NCBI RefSeq assembly: GCF_006385675.1
Contig: NZ_VFRR01000028.1
Location: 1-42,538, forward strand
Direction of reading: 5' to 3'
From: Maribrevibacterium harenarium
GTDB taxonomy: Bacteria > Pseudomonadota > Gammaproteobacteria > Pseudomonadales > Marinomonadaceae
DNA length: 42,538 bases
The position numbers and the translations under genes were made by a program. The notes below the pieces were generated by a model. The model saw only the letters and a program-made list of their open reading frames with translations. It had not been told where the DNA came from and made no database searches. Shown piece after piece: positions 28,967-38,245 of the stretch. Each line of letters begins with the position of its first letter. The stretch's first letter is position 1.

Positions 28967-30022
28967 ATGACCGAATCGAACAAGACCTCGATTAGTTATA
29001 AAGACGCAGGTGTTGATATTAATGCAGGCAATGAACTTGTTGAACGCATCAAAGGCGTTAGCAAAAAAACCAAACGCCCTGAAGTCCTTGGCGGCTTAGG
29101 TGGTTTTGGTGCATTAACTCGTTTGCCAGAAAAATACAAAAAACCTGTTTTGGTATCTGGTACTGATGGCGTCGGCACCAAACTACGCCTTGCGATGGAT
29201 CTAGAACAACACAGCACCATCGGTATCGATTTAGTTGCCATGTGTGTAAACGATTTAGTAGTGGCCGGCGCAGAACCCTTACTATTTCTAGATTACTACG
29301 CCACGGGCAAGCTAAACGTTGATGTTGCAGCGGACGTTGTGACCGGGATCGGTGAAGGCTGCTTACAAGCCGGTTGCGCGCTAGTGGGCGGCGAAACCGC
29401 AGAAATGCCTGGCATGTACCATGGCGGGGATTATGATCTTGCTGGCTTCTGCGTTGGAGTTGTAGAAGAAGACCAGATCATTGACGGTAGCAAGGTGGCT
29501 GTTGGAGACACCCTAATTGCCCTTGGCTCCTCTGGCCCTCATTCCAACGGCTACTCACTTATTCGTAAAATCTTGGAAGTAAGCAAAGCTGACCTAAATA
29601 CTGATATTGGCGGCATAGCACTTAAAAATGCCCTAATGGCGCCAACTAAGATTTATGTAAAATCTATCCTAAAGCTTATGGAGCAAATCCAGGTTCATGC
29701 CTTGGCCCACATTACCGGCGGTGGTTTGCTAGAGAATATCCCTCGCGTATTGCCTGAAGGCACAGCAGCTTATATTGATGCATCCTCATGGCAGCGCCCT
29801 GCCGTGTTCGATTGGCTCCAACAGCAAGGTAACGTTGAGCAAGAAGAGATGTATCGCGTACTAAACTGTGGCGTTGGCATGGTTATCAGCGTAGCTCCAG
29901 AGCATGCTGAGCAAGCCCGAGCCCTGCTTACCGAAGCGGGCGAACAAGCTTGGGTGATCGGTGAAATTCGTTCACTGCAAGATAAGGAAGTTGTGATTTC
30001 TGATCTTGAGGAAAATCAATGA
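28967..30022 (+). CDS. purM: Phosphoribosylformylglycinamidine cyclo-ligase (AIR synthetase)
   Basis: Fifth step of purine synthesis: FGAM plus ATP gives AIR. The 351-residue product has the family N-terminus [18 protein letters not shown], the signature [15 protein letters not shown], the nucleotide-binding [15 protein letters not shown], and the C-terminal [23 protein letters not shown] element (28927-28932) may be its -10. No PurR-type box was seen. Its stop overlaps the purN start by four bases. Confidence 0.98.
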   Translation: MTESNKTSISYKDAGVDINAGNELVERIKGVSKKTKRPEVLGGLGGFGALTRLPEKYKKPVLVSGTDGVGTKLRLAMDLEQHSTIGIDLVAMCVNDLVVAGAEPLLFLDYYATGKLNVDVAADVVTGIGEGCLQAGCALVGGETAEMPGMYHGGDYDLAGFCVGVVEEDQIIDGSKVAVGDTLIALGSSGPHSNGYSLIRKILEVSKADLNTDIGGIALKNALMAPTKIYVKSILKLMEQIQVHALAHITGGGLLENIPRVLPEGTAAYIDASSWQRPAVFDWLQQQGNVEQEEMYRVLNCGVGMVISVAPEHAEQARALLTEAGEQAWVIGEIRSLQDKEVVISDLEENQ

Positions 30023-30678
30023 GTCTATCCGTTGTTATACTGATCTCAGGTAGCGGCAGCAATCTGCAAGCTTTTATCGATCAACATCAAGCCGGAAAGC
30101 TCGATATCGATATTAAAGCCGTGATCAGCAATAAGGCGGAAGCATTTGGTTTAGAGCGCGCCCGTCGCGCTCTCATTCCAACCCACGCACTAAGTCATAA
30201 AGATTATGACAGCCGCGAAGCATTCGATACAGAAATGATGTCCACCATCGACCAGTATCAGCCGGACCTCGTGATATTAGCCGGATTTATGCGGATTCTA
30301 ACCCCAGAATTTACTCATCATTACCAAGGTCGATTAGTTAATATCCATCCATCTCTTCTGCCAAAGTATAAGGGTCTTAATACACATCAACGAGCCATCG
30401 ATGCTGGGGAATGTGAGCATGGTGTTTCTGTTCATTTCGTCTCCGCAGAGCTTGATGCCGGAGCAGTGATTATTCAGGCAAGTGTACCCATTAGCCCAGA
30501 AGATAATGCTGATACTCTCGCAGCAAAAGTGCACCAACAAGAGCACCTTATTTATCCTCTAGCAGTTAAATGGTTCAGCGAAGGGCGTCTTCGGTTTGAT
30601 GGCACTCACGCTATCTTGGATGATCATATTCTCGGTGAATCAGGCATTAATTTTGAGCCTAACTTGCTAATGAAATAG
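30019..30678 (+). CDS. purN: Phosphoribosylglycinamide formyltransferase
   Basis: Third step of purine synthesis, formylating GAR with 10-formyl-THF. The 219-residue product has [14 protein letters not shown] (phosphate-binding), [10 protein letters not shown], the catalytic [16 protein letters not shown] (Asn and His) and the Asp in [11 protein letters not shown]. The start is coupled to purM by an ATGA overlap. Confidence 0.98.
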   Translation: MSLSVVILISGSGSNLQAFIDQHQAGKLDIDIKAVISNKAEAFGLERARRALIPTHALSHKDYDSREAFDTEMMSTIDQYQPDLVILAGFMRILTPEFTHHYQGRLVNIHPSLLPKYKGLNTHQRAIDAGECEHGVSVHFVSAELDAGAVIIQASVPISPEDNADTLAAKVHQQEHLIYPLAVKWFSEGRLRFDGTHAILDDHILGESGINFEPNLLMK

Positions 30679-30686
30679 GACCAGCT

Positions 30687-31421
30687 ATGAGAGCGATTAA
30701 TCAAGGAAAGACATACAGACCAACTCTCATAGCCATTCTATTAGCTGCCGGCACCCTTTTTTTTAGTAGCGCTGAAGCCGAATCCAATCTTGCACCCTTT
30801 AGTGCCACCTACAGCACCACATGGCACAAGGGAATTAGCTTAAGAGTAGAAGGCAAGCAAACTCTTACCAAACAAGCGCCCAATACGTGGCATTTTGAAT
30901 TTAAAGCCAGCGCCTTAATCGCAAGCCTCAAAGAAGATGTCACATTCACCCTACCCGATGCTTTAGACTCCCCAATAAAACCTTTGCGTTACGCCTACAA
31001 AAGCAGTGTTCTGGGGCGAAAGCGTGAAGCAATAATCACATTCGACTGGGATAACATGCGCGTACTCAACGATGTCGATGATACTCCTTGGTATATGGAA
31101 GTGGAGAACGGGACACTGGACCGGCTGGGCTTGCAACTGCAATTACGCAGGGATCTGCAACTTGGAAAAGAAGAATTGTCTTATGATGTGGCTGATGGCG
31201 GGAAAGTAAAACACTGGCAGTTTAAGCGTCAAGGTAGTGATCGTATCCAGACAAAACTAGGTAAGCTTGATGCAATTAAGGTAATACGCACAGACAACCA
31301 ATCTGAAGAACGCTTATCGACGTTTTGGTTTGCACCTAAATACGATTACCTGCTGGTGAAAATGGTGCATAAGGAAGATGGCGAATCTTACAAACTGGAA
31401 CTAGAAAAGATTCGCCAATAG
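30687..31421 (+). CDS. DUF3108 domain-containing exported protein
   Basis: 244 residues. An N-terminal signal peptide (hydrophobic TLIAILLAAGTLFFSSAEA, probable cleavage after AEA) points to the periplasm or outer membrane. The rest is beta-rich, with PFSATYSTTWHKGISLRVEGK and LSTFWFAPKYDYLLVKMVHKEDG near the ends, as in DUF3108 proteins that commonly follow purMN in gammaproteobacteria. Function unknown. It begins eight bases after purN with AGGA upstream and is probably in the same operon. Confidence 0.85.
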   Translation: MRAINQGKTYRPTLIAILLAAGTLFFSSAEAESNLAPFSATYSTTWHKGISLRVEGKQTLTKQAPNTWHFEFKASALIASLKEDVTFTLPDALDSPIKPLRYAYKSSVLGRKREAIITFDWDNMRVLNDVDDTPWYMEVENGTLDRLGLQLQLRRDLQLGKEELSYDVADGGKVKHWQFKRQGSDRIQTKLGKLDAIKVIRTDNQSEERLSTFWFAPKYDYLLVKMVHKEDGESYKLELEKIRQ

Positions 31422-31440
31422 AAATATGTCGCACAACCGT

Positions 31441-32055
31441 TCAGCGTAGCGCCAACGCCAAGCCAAGACGATCTTTGACCTGAAGCTTCTTAAAACTCGA
31501 AGTCAAGTGGGCTTTTACAGTACGCTCAGTGACGCTCAACTGATCTGCAATTTGTTTGTTGGACAGCCCTTTAGATACCAGTATCGCTACTTCAAATTCA
31601 CGCTCGGATAGACCAATTGCAGCCTGCTTCTGTGCGTCTTGCTCCACCGGGTTCAGGTTAATCAACCCTTGAATGAAGTCTTTTCCACCCCAGATCTCCC
31701 CTGACTCAATGACAGTTAACGCTAAACCAAGCTGACGAGCACCGATGAAAGGCGCACAGTTACCTTCTACTCCGTTAGACAATAGGCGCATTGCAGCTGA
31801 CTGGCTCCGTTGATTAGGAAACGCAATCATCAGAGTATTTGGAAATGTTGCTTTAAGTGTCACCAATTGTTCCACTTGAGCGGTAAAAGACTCAGGCCCT
31901 AGATAAACAAAACAAAAAGATACGTCATTTTCCTGATCTAGAAAATCGCGACATTCATCAAATGTTACCGCCCTATGCAACTCATACACTGACGGCGAGA
32001 CTTGCTGCCAATGGCGCCATACTGCATCGTTTGTATTCCAACAAATTATCTTCAA
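31441..32055 (-). CDS. LuxR-type regulator with a degenerate receiver domain
   Basis: 204 residues. The C-terminal 65 are a LuxR/NarL helix-turn-helix: LSEREFEVAILVSKGLSNKQ, then IADQLSVTERTVKAHLTSSF. Residues 1-130 have a receiver-like pattern, but the strand that normally ends in the phospho-accepting Asp reads FCFVYLGPE, with no Asp, and the acidic pair near the N-terminus is also missing. It is therefore probably not controlled by phosphorylation. It lies downstream of the LapC-like gene on the same strand, 127 bases away, and may regulate the Lap secretion or adhesin genes. Confidence 0.82.
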   Translation of the reverse strand: MKIICWNTNDAVWRHWQQVSPSVYELHRAVTFDECRDFLDQENDVSFCFVYLGPESFTAQVEQLVTLKATFPNTLMIAFPNQRSQSAAMRLLSNGVEGNCAPFIGARQLGLALTVIESGEIWGGKDFIQGLINLNPVEQDAQKQAAIGLSEREFEVAILVSKGLSNKQIADQLSVTERTVKAHLTSSFKKLQVKDRLGLALALR

Positions 32056-32182
32056 AGCGACCTCAATCCTGCTCTCATGTCTAAAGCCTACTTTCCGTTT
32101 AGAGAAATCATTTTATCTAGCCCACCAAGACCAAATGTAACTTTTTGTAAAAATTTTACCTTATCTCAAAACAGAATTGTTA

Positions 32183-33526
32183 CTAGCGTTCACGAAGTGC
32201 ATTTTGCTGCGCCTTCAATATTGGTTTTAACAGGTAATCCAATAGCGTTTTCTTACCCGTAATGACATCTACACTAGCCTGCATCCCAGGTATGATAGGC
32301 AACGGCGCTTCTTCCGTTCCTAGATAACTCTTATCAGTACGAACCCGCACTAGATAAAAGCTATTACCCTCTTCATCTAAGATGGTATCGGCAGAAATGT
32401 TCTCCACTTTCGCCGGCAAACCACCGAAAATTGCAAAATCGTAAGCCGTCAATTTTACCATTGCGGTTAGACCAGGTTTGATGAAGCCTATATCTTCGGG
32501 GCGCACTTTGGCTTCTATTAACAACGAGTCTTCTAGTGGCACAATTTCTATCAAATTCATACCAGGCTTAATGACACCGCCCACAGTATTTATTTGGATT
32601 TGCTTCACAATCCCTTTCACAGGTGAACGCACTTGTGTCCGCTGCACTTTATCTTCCAGTGAGACACTAGACTCTCGAATTTTATCCAGCTCTGCTTTGA
32701 CTTTAGTCAGCTCTTCCTGGGCGTCGGCACGAAATTTAGCCGTACTTTCTTCGAGCTTAGTTTGTGCTTCCCTCAAGGATGATCTCGCCCGTGGCAACGC
32801 CAGTTTGGTCGCTTCCATATCCCCTTGCATTTGATTCACTTCGCGCTCGATTTGTAATAGCTCTACCCGAGAAACCGCACCTTGCTCGAACGCAGGCTGC
32901 GTTAACTTCAATTCCTCTTGAGCCAATTCAAGACTGTCCATAAGGTTGCGTAACTTGGCCTCTTGCTCAACGATTTCTTGACGCTTTTGCTCGACTTGCT
33001 GTTCAAAAATCGATTGGTTAGCAACTAGGGAAGTGAGGCGATTGCGATACAAATCCTTTTCCCGCGCCACAATCTGTCCATAATCGCTAAACATTGGATT
33101 ATCAAAATCAGGTTGTTCACCATTGGCTTCCGCTGTCAGTCTTGCCGCGCGGACTCTTAGGTTCATCTCCTCAATTTGCTGCTCTCGTAAGGAGGATAGC
33201 GCTTCCGTATTTTCGATTGTCATCAGCAACTGATTCCTTTCCACTGTCTGACCAATCGCGGTATTAATTTCTTTTAAAATACCACCTTCAAGGTTTTGTA
33301 CTATTTGCACTTGGCTGGATGGTATGACTTTGCCATCTCCTACGGTGACTTCATCCAAGTTTGTGAAATTTGCCCATATGAGCGCAATAAAAACAAAAGC
33401 GGTAATCGCCCATAGGATAATACGGCCCCCACGAGGTGTTTTAAGCATCAAAGCCGCATTTCTATCACTCAAAAAATCAAGGTCCTGCTGTGCAACCTGA
33501 TCTTCACTCTTCTCTCGCTTCCACAT
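32183..33526 (-). CDS. Type I secretion membrane fusion protein (LapC-like, HlyD family)
   Basis: 447 residues. A single inner-membrane helix at about residues 36-52 (IILWAITAFVFIALIWANF) is followed by a lipoyl/barrel half (GDGKVIPSSQVQIVQNLEGGIL). A long coiled-coil hairpin of about 200 residues rich in Glu, Gln and Leu comes next. The second half has VRSPVKGIVKQIQINTVGGVIKPG and the closing IIPGMQASVDVITGKKTLLDYLLKPI, the HlyD C-terminal signature. It links the ABC transporter to a TolC-type channel. One base separates it from the ABC gene. No TolC-like gene is in the window. Confidence 0.93.
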   Translation of the reverse strand: MWKREKSEDQVAQQDLDFLSDRNAALMLKTPRGGRIILWAITAFVFIALIWANFTNLDEVTVGDGKVIPSSQVQIVQNLEGGILKEINTAIGQTVERNQLLMTIENTEALSSLREQQIEEMNLRVRAARLTAEANGEQPDFDNPMFSDYGQIVAREKDLYRNRLTSLVANQSIFEQQVEQKRQEIVEQEAKLRNLMDSLELAQEELKLTQPAFEQGAVSRVELLQIEREVNQMQGDMEATKLALPRARSSLREAQTKLEESTAKFRADAQEELTKVKAELDKIRESSVSLEDKVQRTQVRSPVKGIVKQIQINTVGGVIKPGMNLIEIVPLEDSLLIEAKVRPEDIGFIKPGLTAMVKLTAYDFAIFGGLPAKVENISADTILDEEGNSFYLVRVRTDKSYLGTEEAPLPIIPGMQASVDVITGKKTLLDYLLKPILKAQQNALRER

Positions 33527-33527
33527 G

Positions 33528-35756
33528 CTAACTTACCTTTAACCGACCCTGACGGAGCGCTTCAAATACTTGCTCTTTTGGCCCATCAGCCACCATACGA
33601 CCATTATCCATGACGATAATTCGATCCACTAAATCCAACATTGACGACTTGTGCGTAATTAATATCAGGGTTTTATTATGAATAATTTCCCCTAGTCGCC
33701 GCTTCATACGCGCTTCGGTTGTATTGTCCATGGAAGCGGTTGGCTCATCTAAAATGAGAATATTAGGATCGAACAGTAATGCCCGAGCAATGGCAACGCT
33801 TTGTCGTTGACCGCCGGACAATAGCACGCCACGCTCCCCTACCACCGCATCTAGCCCAGATGGTCTTCGGTTAGCAAATTCCGCCACGCCGGAGAGCTCT
33901 GCCGCACGGATAATTGCACCATCCTCAATGTAAGGAACACCAAGGGTAATATTGTCACGAATAGAGCCGTAGAATAGGGTAACATCTTGCGACACCGCCC
34001 CAACATTGCGGCGCAAGTCAGTTGGGTTGATCTGCCGCAAATCCACCCCGTCGATACGTATGGCGCCATCACTAGGCTGATATAGGCCCGTCATAATCTT
34101 GCCAAGGGTTGATTTCCCAGATCCGATACGCCCAATAATAGCGACTTTTTCACCGGCCTTAATACTGAAGGAAATATCGGAAACTGCTGCTTGTTCCTGC
34201 TCAGGATAAGCAAAGGAAACCTTATCAAATTCAAAAGCCCCCTCAAATTTAGGGCGGTGAACAAACTTGACGTCATCAGGGTTCTCAACTGGAGAAGCCA
34301 TAATTTCGTTGAGAGAGTTGAAGGCCGATTTGGCCTGATTGTAACGGGTTGCCAAGCTCGCCACTTGCGCCATGGGCCCTAGAGCTCTTCCAGTAAGCAT
34401 CACCGCAGCAATCAGAGCACCCATACTCATATTGCGCTCGGATATCTGATAAACACCGATAATGACCATCACCACAGTGGTTAGCTGTTGCGCCACTGAC
34501 GCAAACGCTGAGCTTGATTGGGCTAACTGCCGTGTCTTGATTCCCCAGTCTGCAATATTGCCCACGGCACTTTCCCAGTGCTGCTGCAAGACGCCTTGGG
34601 CGTTGTTGAGCTTGACACTTTCCGCATTCGACAAACTTTCAATCAATACCGCATTTTTTTGCGATGCAGTTTTTTGCCCTTCTTCGATGGATTTTCTCAG
34701 GGGGATCTGAATGATAGCGCTGTAACAGATTACCAATAGTATGGTGACGAGGGGAACATAAGCCACGGGGCCACCAATCATCCAGATCACCCCAAGAATG
34801 ATAAACATAAAGGGTAGATCGACTAATGTAGTGATAGTAGCTGAAGTTATAAAATCCCGAATGCTCTCAAATTCTTGCAAATTCTTCGCGAACGCACCCA
34901 CCGACTTAGGACGCACGGCCATGCGCATATTGTTCACTTTGGAAAATATTTTTGCCGAGATTAGTATGTCGGATTTTTTGCCTGCCACATCGATAAAATA
35001 TCCCCGCAGCATTCTTAGTAAGAAATCGAACAGGTAAACAACGGTCGCTCCAATTGCCAGAACCCAGAGGGTCTCAAAGGCATTGTTGGGAACTACACGG
35101 TCATACACGTTCATAACGAACAAGGGACTCGCGACGGCAAATAGGTTAATCAACAAAGACGCAATCAATACATCCCGATAAATGCGCCAGGATGATGTGA
35201 CGGTTTGCCAAAACCAATGGCCGCGTTTTTGCTTTTCTTCGTATTGATGCTCAGAGCGTTTATCGAATCGGTATAGCGGACGGACAAAGAAACAGTAGCC
35301 TGTGTAGAGCTTCTGAACTTGATCCAACGACAGGTAGATCTCTCCCTCCCCAGATTCGGGGCGCAATACCTTAGCGACATTTTGTTCGTGATCGACCTCT
35401 AGCAGAATACAAGCCTGCTTATCTTTTAATAACAACACGGTGGGCAGTAGCATGGATGGAATAGTCGCCAAATCCCTTTTCACTAAGCGACTACTGATTC
35501 CTGCACGTTGCGCCGCCCGTTGGAATAGCTCCGGAGGCATCTCACTATTCGTTATTGGCAAACCTGCAGCCAAGGCGTCGGCGGTGTAGGGGTTATTAAA
35601 ATAGCGAGTAAGCAGCACCAAGCAATCCAGTAGTGGATTGGGATACTCAATCGACGTAGAGTCCACTTGCCACTGAGGCTTTTTCTGATCCTGTTCAGGC
35701 ACCGTTGCCGACTCTTTGGGGGTATCTGTGTTGTCGTTCTGATCAGTCCCAGACAT
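33528..35756 (-). CDS. Type I secretion ABC transporter (LapB-like)
   Basis: 742 residues. Residues about 40-165 form a peptidase C39-like domain, but the region where the catalytic Cys would lie reads LLDCLVLLTRYFNNPYTADAL, matching the non-cleaving C39-like domain of RTX exporters. Six membrane helices follow (about 190-470). The ATPase domain has Walker A GRIGSGKST, signature LLSGGQRQS, Walker B ILILDEPTASMD and the switch His in LILITHKSSM. In Lap systems this exports a giant RTX adhesin. It is co-transcribed with the HlyD gene. Confidence 0.93.
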   Translation of the reverse strand: MSGTDQNDNTDTPKESATVPEQDQKKPQWQVDSTSIEYPNPLLDCLVLLTRYFNNPYTADALAAGLPITNSEMPPELFQRAAQRAGISSRLVKRDLATIPSMLLPTVLLLKDKQACILLEVDHEQNVAKVLRPESGEGEIYLSLDQVQKLYTGYCFFVRPLYRFDKRSEHQYEEKQKRGHWFWQTVTSSWRIYRDVLIASLLINLFAVASPLFVMNVYDRVVPNNAFETLWVLAIGATVVYLFDFLLRMLRGYFIDVAGKKSDILISAKIFSKVNNMRMAVRPKSVGAFAKNLQEFESIRDFITSATITTLVDLPFMFIILGVIWMIGGPVAYVPLVTILLVICYSAIIQIPLRKSIEEGQKTASQKNAVLIESLSNAESVKLNNAQGVLQQHWESAVGNIADWGIKTRQLAQSSSAFASVAQQLTTVVMVIIGVYQISERNMSMGALIAAVMLTGRALGPMAQVASLATRYNQAKSAFNSLNEIMASPVENPDDVKFVHRPKFEGAFEFDKVSFAYPEQEQAAVSDISFSIKAGEKVAIIGRIGSGKSTLGKIMTGLYQPSDGAIRIDGVDLRQINPTDLRRNVGAVSQDVTLFYGSIRDNITLGVPYIEDGAIIRAAELSGVAEFANRRPSGLDAVVGERGVLLSGGQRQSVAIARALLFDPNILILDEPTASMDNTTEARMKRRLGEIIHNKTLILITHKSSMLDLVDRIIVMDNGRMVADGPKEQVFEALRQGRLKVS

Positions 35757-35889
35757 ACTTTCGCCCTAACCTTAGCGTAATCGAGATTAATTACTTATGA
35801 ATCAATAAACTATTAGTCTAGAATATGCTTTATCGGCTGCTATTAACAGACCTTTACATACGCGATTAACGGATTAATAAGGGGAACTT

Positions 35890-36243
35890 ATGCTCTATGC
35901 CAAGTTAAATGCAAATGGCGAGATCGTCGACGTGGCAACGCGTCAATCAGATGATTACCGCAAACTTGTCGCGCCTGATGACCCTGTGGTCGCGAGAATC
36001 TTGGAAGCTAAGCTTACTGAAAGTGACACGCAAGAGTTACTAGAAGCCTCAGACCAAGATATGATGCGGGTACTTGAAGACCTGATTGATTTGTTAACCA
36101 GCAAACGCTTGATCCAATTTACCGAGTTACCGCTCGCGGCACAGAAGAAATTACTGAGCAGAAAATGGGTTCGGGGCCGCCATGCTAATCACGAGGAAGC
36201 CTTGATCCAAGAACACAACTTAGATGATGATGCACTGATCTGA
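35890..36243 (+). CDS. Conserved small protein of unknown function inside the Lap locus
   Basis: 117 residues, no signal peptide or membrane helix, acidic overall with a basic patch (RKWVRGRH). The N-terminus MLYAKLNANGEIVDVATRQ looks like a short beta hairpin. The centre, MMRVLEDLIDLLTSKRLIQF and TELPLAAQKKLL, is helical. It resembles small Pseudomonas-type proteins often labelled tryptophan synthase beta-like, a label that says nothing about function. GGGGA lies six bases before the ATG. It is divergent from the LapB-like gene and convergent with lapD, so it may be an independent gene. Confidence 0.75.
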   Translation: MLYAKLNANGEIVDVATRQSDDYRKLVAPDDPVVARILEAKLTESDTQELLEASDQDMMRVLEDLIDLLTSKRLIQFTELPLAAQKKLLSRKWVRGRHANHEEALIQEHNLDDDALI

Positions 36244-36286
36244 ATACCTGTTCAAATCAGTGACCCACAACCACTGAGTTCTGAGT

Positions 36287-38236
36287 TTAAAAGCTCTCCG
36301 CCCTACCTACTCCGAATCCCTGTACCCCCGCGATATCGAAGCGGGCTAAGGTTTGTGCCTGTTGCGCAGTTTCGACACCAGTCGCAAACACTTTTATATT
36401 AAGACTGTTAAACATCTTGCACAGGGTGTGCATAAAGAAAGACTCGGAATCCTTCCCAACCGCTAATTTGGTATAGGAAGGATCGACTTTCACATAATCC
36501 GGCATTAGCGTCTGCAAATACTGAAAGGCAGAAAACTGCTTGCCCACATTGTCTATGCCAAATGCCACCTGATGGCGCTTCAGTGTTTGCGCCAACAGAA
36601 AAGCATGATCTTCAGTTGCCAATACACTCTGCTCAGAAATTTCGAAGGCTAATTGCTGTCGGGTTTTCAAGTCCAAGGCACCTAGGCGCCGGTCTAACCA
36701 GCCCAAGAACGTGGTCTTAGCATAGGCTGAAGCGGCTAGGTTTATCGTTAGCTGTTGATCTTTTGGCAAAGATGGCAAACGTTCGATCACTAAATCAATC
36801 ACAACTTTATCAATTTCATCGCCGAGATCAAATTGCTCCGCCAAGCCGATGAAGTACCCAGCATGATACTGCTTTCCGCCGTATTCTAGGCTCGCAAATA
36901 CTTCTTGCTGCAGCACCTTTCCATTTTCATCAGTGGCCATAACAGGCTGCTTTCTGAGGCTAAATGCACGCTTTTCAATGGCACTTTCGAGCATATCCTT
37001 CCATGCCATGCGACCAATTGCCATCTCTTGCCCAGTTTCTAAATCAAACACTCGAGTGGCGTTTATACCAGCGGTTTTGGCTGCACGCAGAGCCGCATCT
37101 GCTTGAGCCATTGCATTCGAGCGATCGACATTCTCGTCGATTAGCACAGCACCGATGTTCGCCACGGATTCGCTATAGCTGATACGCGCCGGAACCAACT
37201 CTTTCAGGCCCAGCATGATTGCTTCGGCAAGCTGAGTAAGCCCCTCATAGTCGATATTGGTAATTAAGACGATAAAATCAGCACCACTCAAACGTGCCAG
37301 AGTCGCACTTGTACCGGTTTGACTAATTTGTTCCGACAGCACTTGAGCTGCTGAGCGAATTAAGGTGTCTGCGGCCTCATAACCCCTTTCATTATTCAGC
37401 TTTGCCAAATCTGCCAAACTGATCAACATAAGGCCATCTGTGGCTCGATCTGCTGCAGAGAAATGGGCTTGAGCCTGACTTTCAAAGAAATTACGGTTAC
37501 CTAAGTTACTAACTGGATCTTTAAAAGCCTTCGCTTGCAACCACTGGGCGGTTTCAGCTTCTGCCGCAAATTCCTTTTCCAATTTCTCAGCCATGCGATT
37601 CATCGACTCAACCACAGACTTTAATTCGCGGGTTTTTGGCAATTTGGTCATTTTAACAAAACGACGCTGTTGAATTGCTTCCGCCTGACGCTCCACCTCC
37701 ACTAGAGGCCGGAATAACCAGCGCAACGCTAAGCCTCCCAGAGCCACCCAAATACCACCAATAATGACAAAAGAGATCAATAGATCTCGCGTTGCTAACC
37801 AGAGCTGATAGTAACCATATCCGGCGCTACCAGTGACGTAAACTTGTCCTAGTTCGCTCCAACCATTAGAAATGACCGCTTTCGCAGTGGGCACACGAAA
37901 ATCAATTGCGCTTATAAACCAGCCGGGGACGCCTTTCACCTGCGTATCATTGGTACGGCGAATATCTTTGTCGGTGGCGTAGACGTGAATTCGAACTTCC
38001 GAGAAGTAGCCACTATCGAAGACAGCATTGACGCTGCTTTCTACCGCAGCATAGTCTTCATAGGCCATGAAATCCGAGACTTGCATACTTAACGACGTGG
38101 CTGAGTCCTGTGTCGTATTCTGCAATTGATTAACCAGATAATCTTTTGTGGTTTGGAAGTTTATTCCCATCACCACCAACAACATCAGTGACAGCAGCGC
38201 CACAATGGTCAATAGCAACTGACGAAATAAGGTCAT
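36287..38236 (-). CDS. lapD: LapD-type c-di-GMP receptor with degenerate GGDEF and EAL domains
   Basis: 649 residues. Membrane helix about 8-27, periplasmic LapD/MoxY-type domain about 30-150 with NGWSELGQVYV around Trp126, second helix about 152-172, HAMP, then GGDEF and EAL domains. The GGDEF signature is SGADF (317-321). The EAL Glu motif reads EVF (445-447), and the EGVE motif is TGVE (620-622). Both are degenerate, so the protein should bind c-di-GMP without making or breaking it. In Pseudomonas, LapD with bound c-di-GMP holds LapG away from the adhesin. It is followed on the minus strand by no further gene, and lapG lies nine bases upstream. Confidence 0.93.
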   Translation of the reverse strand: MTLFRQLLLTIVALLSLMLLVVMGINFQTTKDYLVNQLQNTTQDSATSLSMQVSDFMAYEDYAAVESSVNAVFDSGYFSEVRIHVYATDKDIRRTNDTQVKGVPGWFISAIDFRVPTAKAVISNGWSELGQVYVTGSAGYGYYQLWLATRDLLISFVIIGGIWVALGGLALRWLFRPLVEVERQAEAIQQRRFVKMTKLPKTRELKSVVESMNRMAEKLEKEFAAEAETAQWLQAKAFKDPVSNLGNRNFFESQAQAHFSAADRATDGLMLISLADLAKLNNERGYEAADTLIRSAAQVLSEQISQTGTSATLARLSGADFIVLITNIDYEGLTQLAEAIMLGLKELVPARISYSESVANIGAVLIDENVDRSNAMAQADAALRAAKTAGINATRVFDLETGQEMAIGRMAWKDMLESAIEKRAFSLRKQPVMATDENGKVLQQEVFASLEYGGKQYHAGYFIGLAEQFDLGDEIDKVVIDLVIERLPSLPKDQQLTINLAASAYAKTTFLGWLDRRLGALDLKTRQQLAFEISEQSVLATEDHAFLLAQTLKRHQVAFGIDNVGKQFSAFQYLQTLMPDYVKVDPSYTKLAVGKDSESFFMHTLCKMFNSLNIKVFATGVETAQQAQTLARFDIAGVQGFGVGRAESF

Positions 38237-38245
38237 TATATTCCC

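Noticed and set aside
36257..36277. Terminator after the small gene at 35890-36243
   Set aside because: The stem is only 6 bp (TCAGTG/CACTGA) and has no T run.
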